From Adiantum capillus-veneris (taxonomy: Eukaryota > Streptophyta > Polypodiopsida > Polypodiales > Pteridaceae), in NCBI GenBank assembly GCA_014529385.2, contig CM043968.1, forward strand, positions 132,936,018 through 133,000,017: a DNA stretch of 64,000 bases, given 5' to 3'. Within the stretch, counting starts at the first letter, position 1. Each line of letters begins with the position of its first letter. The notes under the pieces were generated by a model, which had not been told where the DNA came from, did no database searches, and saw only the letters and a program-made list of their open reading frames with translations. Shown piece by piece: positions 57,731 to 64,000 of the stretch. Both the position numbers and the translations under genes were made by a program.

Positions 57731-58294
57731 AAGGGTCACATGAAAAGAGATTTTTCTAAGGGATCACCTAAGAAAGAACCCACATCTTCTGTTGGTGTCC
57801 TACGTTAGTCAAGTAGTGTGTCCCAAGTTTTTGATAATCGTCCTGATAAGTCTCTCGTTAAGATGGTCATGTGAATGGTCAGCGTTTTGTGATCTTGTTT
57901 GATCCTAGCCCAAATCTAACTTCTTCGGGCAATTCCTCTAAACCTGCCCATGTTCCCCACACTTATGGTTGCATGTCCCTCCTTGAGTCTCTCACCAGTT
58001 CCAGAAGTACATCATTCTATGCCTTTTGCTTCTGTTTCGATTTCCTGGATGACTGTCCAATCAAGACCAGTGAGCCCCATCTTAAACTGAGGAGATTGAA
58101 GTCTACCTTACTTTTGCATTAAAGATTTAACAAGCATCAAAGCGCTTGTGCTAAACAACACTTGCCCGATGAGGAATCAATAATCAACTATTGACTCGTG
58201 CATTTTCCATAAGTCAAATCACCCATGTACACAGAGCCCAACGCTAAAATGCAGTAGATGCCAGTGTGTGTAATTCTGTGTATCGAGCAAATGG

Positions 58295-58296
<2 letters not shown>
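57731..58296. other. Unassigned stretch, probably intron sequence
   Basis: No supported gene. A plus-strand 83-codon frame (57871-58122) has no recognisable similarity. It lies downstream of the nicalin exon in that gene's direction, so it is probably intron 1. Confidence 0.5.

Positions 58297-58375
<79 letters not shown>
58297..58375. repeat. (GT)n(GA)n compound microsatellite
   Basis: About 54 bases of GT followed by 25 of GA. It lies about 30 bases past the splice donor of the nicalin exon, inside intron 1. It explains the His/Thr-repeat ORF tails on the minus strand. Confidence 0.97.
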
Positions 58376-58404
58376 TCGAGACACGGAGGGAGAAAGAGAC
58401 TCAC

Positions 58405-58681
58405 CCGTAAGAATGGAGAAGCTAGCTCTGGCAATAGGAACGATGATAACAGAGCGGGAGAGATCCGAGGAGTGATTGACATTTGAATAGAGCAGGAGAG
58501 AAGAGGCGTGGTGGTTGAGGGCGGCACGGCGAGAGCCAAAAGGTACGCCTTGCAAGTCGTACTGTATCATGCGGTACACATCCACCACCGCAGCCGCATC
58601 GCACATCTCGACACATACTGCCACCATACAAAGGAGACCCAGCAGCGCATGCCCCCACTCCATGCCTAGCACCCGCTGCAT
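58405..58681 (-). CDS. NCLN: Nicalin-like protein, first coding exon
   Basis: The minus-strand frame gives a short hydrophobic N-terminus (MEWGHALLGLLCMVAVCVEM, a probable signal peptide), then AAAVVDVYRMIQYDLQGVPF and GSRRAALNHHASSLL, and SDLSRSVIIVPI. This matches the N-terminal region of nicalin, an ER membrane protein of the M28-peptidase/nicastrin-like family that acts in the multipass translocon (BOS complex). The exon ends at a strong splice donor (cttacgg followed by gtgagtct). Start may be the ATG at 58681 or at 58663; the latter gives a signal peptide closer to the family. An ATG at 58804 is in frame, but its extra 41 residues look like 5' UTR. No later nicalin exon is visible in the remaining 58 kb downstream, so either intron 1 is very long or the gene is cut off. 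Confidence 0.82.
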
Positions 58682-59283
58682 CGCCAGAGCTCCAAGTTTC
58701 CCTGCTGCACGAATGTAAGTGAACCTCAAAAAGTCTTCGTTTTTCTCAGAGTAGTCAGTGCTCACTCTCTCTCTGTCTCCACGAGTCCCACTCGAAGGCC
58801 TCAAGAGTCGAGACTATCTAACACGGGCAAGGGGGATGGGATCAAGGGTGAGAATCATATAGCACATGCATCTGCAAAGGAGGATCGTCAATTTTGACGA
58901 AATACGAAAAAAATAATTTCGTGTGAAAAAAGTAATCTCGGGTCAAAAAAAATAGTCTCAAGTAAAAATAGTAATCTCGGGAGGGATGACGGCCCAATAT
59001 TTCTTTATGTATTTCATAAGAAAAAGGGAAGTGTGTGCAATCATTTGTGATGAATTTTGTAGATTCTCATTAAATATCATATCTTAAAAGTACAAAATCT
59101 TTTAAAGTTATATAATTTGAGCGACTTTCATGAAAAAGTAATCTCGGGTACTCGAGATTACCTTTTTCCAAAAAGCTAAAAATTGGCGTGTGTGTAGTTC
59201 TAAGTTCTTTGACCCAAACAAAAGGCGTACCTTTTGCACTTTATCTTTTTCATTACATTATACACACACAATAGTCTTGTGAC
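58682..59283. other. Nicalin upstream region with short inverted motifs
   Basis: The likely 5' UTR and promoter on the minus strand. Between about 58908 and 58985 the phrase agtaatctcggg (or close variants) recurs three to four times, and at 59133-59168 it forms a near-perfect palindrome (gtaatctcgggta / ctcgagattacc). No core promoter could be fixed. Confidence 0.55.
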
Positions 59284-60703
59284 ATGGATTGGATATTTGA
59301 AGATGACGAGAGTGATGGCATTGAAGATTATCTTGAAGCTAGCACAAGTGAAGAAGATCTTGATCAAGAAGAAGAAGAGCAAGCAACAGTTGCTCCAAAT
59401 CCTCTACAATTTTTATCTTCAACATATTACTCTTTTGATAGAAAAGCATATGATTTGATGGTCAGAGCTTTACGTGAACACATCCCCATAACATTGGAAG
59501 CTATAAAGATGCATGATAGAAGGGGAATGTTGGATCTAAAAAAATGGCGAAGACTTCAAGAGGCTCTTTGCTTGGTTCAAGAAGAAGGTGATTTGCATTA
59601 TCTACGTCAAAAAGTGGAACCTAAGCTAAGGATTGCATGCATTGAGGGCTGGGAAAGCATTGTAAAAGATTCTCATTGCAATGCCAACTTGGAAGCTCAT
59701 AAAGGCATCACGACCACATTACAGGTGCTTCAAGCACATTGGTGTATTGATTCTCATCGCCATGGCATACCACTTGCTTACATAAAAGTTTTTGTTGATT
59801 CTTGTGGTTGCATTGTTCGAAAGCATCAATTACATGAAACATCTACTCGACAAAACAATTTTGATCTCAACAAGCCAGCAATGACCATAACAAACATGCA
59901 TAAGGATAATGTGTCTTGCAATAGAACACAAGGTAAGACTAGTTAAGGTGAGATCCTCAAAAAAGCACACCCCTGACAAGGTCAAAGTTGATTATGTGTG
60001 TCATCAAGGGGGTGTTTGTAGACGAAGTGGAAAGATAAAAAGATTGCGAACATCAAAGAAGTGTGGTTGTCCATTCAAGGTACAGCTAGAGTTCACACAA
60101 GGTAGCCATTATGTCCTCATTTTAGTTAACCCAATTCATGAGGGACATATTCCAAGGTTAAGAAGTGATCTATATCATTTACAAGTTCATCCATGTGTTG
60201 TGAAATGTTGCATTGATGACTTGTTTGATGTTGGAAGTTCTTGTCACATTGCTCAAATGTCAATGTCCAAAGAAAAACATCAAATGCAAAGGGCTTCCAC
60301 ACTTGATCGCGTGATCTATCGATTCTTTATGATTCCAAAAGAGGTCCGGATGTTATCATATCAAGCTCGCATGCAAGGTGCTTTTCAAAACCACGTTCTT
60401 CTACTCATCCAACCATATGCAAGTTGACAAGTTATGACTTCTCTCAAGTTTTATTGTAGATAGAGTTAATAACAATGATTGGACCACAATGTATAGCGAA
60501 GCTTTATCTCTACAAAAACAGCAAAAGGTGATGTGTTCAGCTATGTGAGGTCTCTAAGTATATTGTGTGACTCTCATAATGTTTTATCTTATAGGTGCTA
60601 TATGTTCAACCCTATAATCCATCAACAATTGATGCAAAAGATAGGCCTTTCATTCTCATTATACAGGATGAGTGGATGTTACCATATACATGTGGTAGTG
60701 ATG
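59284..60703 (+). pseudogene. Mutator-like/FAR1-type transposase gene, broken and truncated
   Basis: A first 220-codon frame (59284-59943) starts with an acidic segment and carries an H2C2-integrase-like zinc pattern (HCNANLEAHKGITTTLQVLQ, then DSCGCIV). After a one-base shift a second frame (to 60424) has a FAR1-like zinc/DNA-binding domain (VDYVCHQGGVCRRSGKIKRL, SKKCGCPFKVQLEF, then HEGHIPRLRSDLYHLQVHPC) and YRFFMIPKEVRMLSYQ. After more frame damage, an intron of about 67 bp (60528-60594, gtgatg to ttatag) leads to LYVQPYNPST and PFILIIQDEWM, the start of a MULE-type DDE domain in related proteins. It stops at the copia-3 LTR, so the catalytic core is missing. The family assignment rests on motif recall. 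Confidence 0.6.
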
Positions 60704-60903
60704 TGTGTGAACACACTAGGACCGCCGGGGCATTTTTTCCCTCTTTAGGAGTTTTTTTCCCCCATGCATTGTATATACGCCCATCACTCTAGGGCTAACT
60801 ATCTTTCCATTGCACACTAAGTAACACACTCTCTATTGTGTGCCTTGAGCTTCCTTCGTCTTCTCCAAGCTGTGTGTGTTTCTCTGCAACCCTAATTCCA
60901 ACA
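60704..60903 (+). repeat. Copia-3 5' LTR (about 200 bp)
   Basis: It ends TAATTCCAACA directly before the primer site TGGTATCAGAGC (60906-60917). A TATA-like tgtatatacg lies near 60770. The left end is approximate: the expected TGTTGG start is not seen, so the LTR may be truncated. Confidence 0.7.
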
Positions 60904-60905
60904 AT

Positions 60906-60917
60906 TGGTATCAGAGC
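60906..60917 (+). other. Copia-3 primer-binding site
   Basis: TGGTATCAGAGC, the initiator-Met tRNA site, is followed by a leader of about 350 bases (60918-61264) with no ORF of note. Confidence 0.9.
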
Positions 60918-61264
60918 AGGTCACGTCCTCCCGGGCTTAGTCGCCCGCTGCTCCAGCACACGCCTGCTCACTTTCTCCGATTTCAGTGAGCTTTGGCGAG
61001 CGTTCGCAGGTCGACAAATATTTAGGGCGCGCTCGAAGAGCTCGGTCTGCTCAGAATTGTGATTTGGGCTCATTTCGGCCTCCGTTTCCACTACAGGCAG
61101 CACTGCACAGGCTATTTCGTCATTTTGTGCAGATTTCTGTCAGTGCCGTTTTCTGCATAACAGGTGCCTTATAATCTTCTACGGTTTGTGCTATATAGCA
61201 CAAGTTGTTCCCGCTCCATTTCTCCTATTTTCGGGCAGTTTTCACATCAGGTGCACCATTTACC

Positions 61265-61567
61265 ATGGCTGACAACAACAACACAGATGTGTTCAAGATG
61301 TTTGCTGCTGAGGATAGGTTGGATGGGGACAACTACCCTATGTGGGCTTATATGATGCAACATGTTCTTGTGTCAAAAGGTGTCTGGAACATTGTGCAGG
61401 GCATTGATGTACGTCCCGGTTCTGAAGATGTAGGCGATGTTGAGGATGTTGCAGGTCTTGCTGCAAGGATTGCAGCTGTTAGAGTTGTTTTGCCTATGGC
61501 AGAACAAGCTCGTTGGGATGTTAAGGATGCGCAGGCTCATGCATTGATTGCGTTGTCTGTGAAGCGT
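61265..61567 (+). pseudogene. Copia-3 gag N-terminus, cut by a gypsy insertion
   Basis: From the ATG at 61265: MADNNNTDVFKMFAAEDRLD, DNYPMWAYMMQHVLVSKGVW, then QARWDVKDAQAHALIALSVK. This is the UBN2/DUF4219-type gag start of plant copia elements (L-x-G-x-N-Y-x-x-W). It is interrupted after SVKR by the TG of the next LTR at 61568. The remainder of copia-3 would lie beyond the right edge. Confidence 0.85.
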
Positions 61568-61813
61568 TGTATTATTTAGAGTTAGGTACCGGGCTTGTCG
61601 GACCAATAGGAAAAGGGTAAGAGTGATCACCGATGAAAGGCGCACTCTAACTGGGACATTCAAGGGATTAGTTGGCTAAGCATGGGCGCCCAAGTGTGAA
61701 TGGGGTGAGCTCATATAAAAGCCAACTAAACCTAATTTTTACTCATTCTCTCATTTGTGCAATAGAAGAGTGCTCTTGCTCCATCTCCATCTTCTTCTTC
61801 TTCTTCACCTCCT

Positions 61814-61848
<35 letters not shown>

Positions 61849-62098
61849 GAGAGTGTGTGTGCGATCGAGCATTACGAAGGCACGACGGCGGCGAAGCGGT
61901 TGAGCGCGGCACGATTGCAGCTTCTTCTTCATCGTGGCGAGGAATCCACCACGAAGGCGAGCGTAGAGCGGTGAGTGACACACCCTTTGCTTCCTTGAGC
62001 TTGCTAGTTTAGGCTTGTTGTGTGCTTGGAGCCGTTTGTGGCTCGCACACGATGTATTGGCAAGTCCCTTGCTTCGACAGTGCGGCAAGGAGCGCACA
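61568..62098 (+). repeat. Gypsy G8 5' LTR
   Basis: 531 bp, TGTATTATTTAGAG to GGAGCGCACA, with a TATA-like gctcatataaaagcc near 61711 and a short (GT)n(GA)n run near 61815-61855. The left flank agcgt (61563-61567) is the candidate target duplication. Confidence 0.75.
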
Positions 62099-62100
62099 TT

Positions 62101-62120
62101 TTTGGCGCCGCTGCCGGGGA
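62101..62120 (+). other. Gypsy G8 primer-binding site
   Basis: tttggcgccgctgccgggga, two bases after the LTR, is the TTGGCGCC...GCCGGGGA type found in Athila/Tat-class plant gypsy elements and their non-autonomous relatives. Confidence 0.85.
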
Positions 62121-63062
62121 TATGCCCTACACTAAGCTCGGTTAGCACTTTACGCTTCCTTGTGGTGCAACTTCTATCATAGGAAAGGCAGGGAAGGAGT
62201 GTGTGGAGATTTCTGTTTTTTGCGTTTTCTACATTTTCTGTCAAGTTTCAATTTCTGCTATTGTCTGTGCTTTTTCAATTTTCTGCATTTCTTGCGTTTT
62301 TTCAATTTCTGCAATTTCTGCATTTTCAAGTTCGGCGTTTTCAATTTCTGCAATTTTCTGCATTTCTGCGTTTTTTCAATTTTCTGCGTTTTCAATTTCT
62401 GCAATTTTCTGCATTTCTGCGTTTTTCAATTTTCTGCGTTTTCAATTTCTGTATTTTCTGCATTAAAAAAAAAGGTTTTTTTTGAAAAAAAAAATCTGAA
62501 AAAAAAAATTATTTAAAAAAAAATTCGGAAAAAAAAAAAACGCGAGCGAGCGGGCGGCTAAATTTTTCGAAAATAAAAAACGTGACTCTTAAAACGGACG
62601 GGTTGGTTTGTATAAAAGGTAGATCGGGATCAGGATCATTTTCCCAAGCCCAAGCCCAAGCCGAGGCCCAGGCCCAAGCCTCAGTCCTCAATCTTATGAT
62701 ATACACTAGACTCACTTTTATATATATACCCTACTCCCTCAAGAGAGAATGAGAGCATGTGGGACAAGACCTCCACTCTCCTCCTTTCTCTTCCCACTTG
62801 CACCCTTAGACTTTCTAATTTGGGCCTAGTTCCCTACTGGAAATTGACAGTTTGAGGGATTCCGAGGGCATAGAGTGACCAAACGGAGGGCTGTAAAGCA
62901 CGGCGCGTCCCTCCTAGCGATACGCTCGTTTCGAGCTATCACACAGCCCATTCCACGACACGCTCTAAAAAATCTAGCAAAAAAACAAACAAAAAACACG
63001 CTAAAAACTAGTCACAAGGCCTCCTAGAGCAGCTTTTTGACACCTTAGGGTATCAAAAGCAC
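62121..63062 (+). other. G8 leader with simple repeats
   Basis: About 940 bases before gag. 62210-62465 is a T-rich tandem array built on tttctgcaattttctgcat with copies near 50 bp. 62466-62545 is A-rich, and 62640-62690 is a cccaag repeat. ORFs here are low-complexity artefacts (Phe/Cys-rich). Confidence 0.75.
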
Positions 63063-64000
63063 ATGCACTTACGCTCTGGGCGGGTGCTAGAACACGAGCA
63101 TATTGAGGGTGCCTCTGTTCATACGGACACCCATTACCCATCCACGATAAGCTCTAGACCCTCAGCGGGGACACAAGGTAGCACCACCCAAGACCCTAAA
63201 ATAGCCGCTAGTGATTCCTCCTCCGACTCAGAAATCATGGAAGCATACCCTACCCAAAACACTGAGAGAGAAGGCCATGCACCTCCCGAAGCTCCACAAC
63301 CTAGTACTAGTATGTTTAGCCGTTTCATGGAAACATTAGGTAGAGCTACTCGCTCGGAACCTGATGCAAATGAAGCACACGAAGGGGGTGGGGAAGTGGA
63401 CTCTCCTTTCACATCGCACGTTGACCCCACACCCCCAAAGAGTGTCCATGTGGATATCCTACCAACTTCTTACCAAGAAGGCCCTGTTGAGCTGCCTCCT
63501 TCAGAAGTTCCCTCTAGAGTACCGTTGGTGACAAGTAAAACCACGGGGAGCAACATTGCTTCTACCTCACAAGAAACCATTAACACGTTGACTCTAGAAG
63601 GATTGTTCATTAATGATCATTGGACATACGACCTCCACACTGAGGTGTTGACGGATCTACACTCTGGCCACGCCTACCATGTAGGATGGATAGAGATTGT
63701 ACAATCCACCTCTAGTGCCACGAGCATCGAAGATCAACAAAAAATGATCTGTAATGTTATCCATGGCATTATTCAATCAGAAAGGCAAAACCGAGGGGTA
63801 AATATACTCTCAACTGGCCCCATGAGATTTCTGGATACGAGCAAGGCTCAACAGCCTACTCTATCACAAATGGAGACTCCTCTAATGAGTCCCATGGACC
63901 CATCTTACGTCATTTCACCTGGGGTCTCTATGCAATCTGAGCCTCCGAGCGAAAACTTTAGCTTCCCTAACTTGGCTCAACCCTCTATCAAGGAAAACAC
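63063..64000 (+). CDS. Gypsy G8 gag, open to the right edge
   Basis: An ATG at 63063 opens a frame with no stop for 312 codons to the end of the window. It begins MHLRSGRVLEHEHIEG, the L-R-S-G start typical of plant Athila/Tat-type gag. A Ser/Pro/Thr-rich region follows, then a more ordered part (TLTLEGLFINDHWTYDLHTE, AYHVGWIEIVQS, QKMICNVIHGIIQSERQN). No zinc knuckle or protease yet, as expected this early in gag-pol. Absence of stops suggests a young or slowly decaying element. Opposite-strand ORFs here are shadows. Confidence 0.75.
   Translation, partial: MHLRSGRVLEHEHIEGASVHTDTHYPSTISSRPSAGTQGSTTQDPKIAASDSSSDSEIMEAYPTQNTEREGHAPPEAPQPSTSMFSRFMETLGRATRSEPDANEAHEGGGEVDSPFTSHVDPTPPKSVHVDILPTSYQEGPVELPPSEVPSRVPLVTSKTTGSNIASTSQETINTLTLEGLFINDHWTYDLHTEVLTDLHSGHAYHVGWIEIVQSTSSATSIEDQQKMICNVIHGIIQSERQNRGVNILSTGPMRFLDTSKAQQPTLSQMETPLMSPMDPSYVISPGVSMQSEPPSENFSFPNLAQPSIKEN

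Noticed and set aside
58297-58375. His/Thr-repeat and Val/Cys-repeat ORFs
   Set aside because: These are translations of a (GT)n(GA)n microsatellite in nicalin intron 1.
58682-58804. N-terminal extension of nicalin from the ATG at 58804
   Set aside because: The extra 41 residues lack similarity to the family, and internal ATGs give a proper signal peptide at the expected distance from the conserved block.
62160-62516. Phe/Cys-rich overlapping ORFs
   Set aside because: They are products of the T-rich tandem array in the G8 leader.
1-64000. CRISPR arrays, bacterial operons, rRNA genes or intact tRNA genes
   Set aside because: No regularly spaced repeat-spacer array, no operon-like gene order, and tRNA-like matches are only short primer-binding sites next to LTRs.

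Overview
The window looks like intergenic (or giant-intron) DNA from a large, repeat-rich land-plant nuclear genome. Evidence: chromodomain-type Ty3/gypsy elements, Ty1/copia elements with initiator-Met-type primer binding sites, a plant-type DUF4283/zinc-knuckle LINE-like ORF, hAT and Mutator-like transposase remnants, and one host exon that I read as the first coding exon of nicalin. Almost every long ORF belongs to a transposable element and nearly all are broken. I cannot name the species; a fern or other seed-free plant is only a guess. Layout, left to right: an exon-like open frame runs off the left edge (1-460, minus). A LINE-like ORF (845-1771, minus) follows between G-rich tracts. A decayed gypsy element (here G0, about 2401-7320, plus) carries a solo LTR at 2535-4013. 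An LTR at 7321-14412 is split by a complete copia element (copia-1, 7863-13746, minus, target-site duplication ttctt). The internal part of gypsy G3 (14413-14686 and 24036-24703) is split by a solo LTR (14687-24035), itself split by complete gypsy G2 (15197-22840, minus, duplication gattc). A hAT fragment (24704-25785) abuts gypsy G4 (25786-36460, minus). G4 is broken by two members of an unusual family called B here (B0 28575-31824; B-prime 32295-36139) and joins copia-2 at 36461. Copia-2 is split by B1 (45929-54771), with complete gypsy G5 (37229-45925, minus, duplication caatg) sitting exactly at B1's left edge and B2 (47176-51391, duplication cgcac) nested inside B1. Then come a gypsy gag fragment, a 532-bp inverted-repeat LTR composite, minus-strand B-like duplicated pieces and an LTR (57058-57730). 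The right end holds the nicalin exon (58405-58681, minus), a decayed Mutator-like gene (59284-60703), the start of copia-3 (about 60704-61567), and the 5' LTR, primer site, long leader and gag of another gypsy element (61568 to the right edge, plus). The most unusual component is family B: at least four copies about 3.2-4.4 kb long with roughly 1.15-kb LTRs, an initiator-Met-type primer site and a conserved purine tract, whose only coding content is one conserved non-RT reading frame. That frame has a gypsy-gag-like start, a charged coiled coil, a His/Asp-rich repeat and a conserved C-terminal domain I do not recognise. Most in-frame stops in the gypsy elements are TAG where relatives have Gln, the pattern expected from deamination of methylated CAG (CHG) sites.
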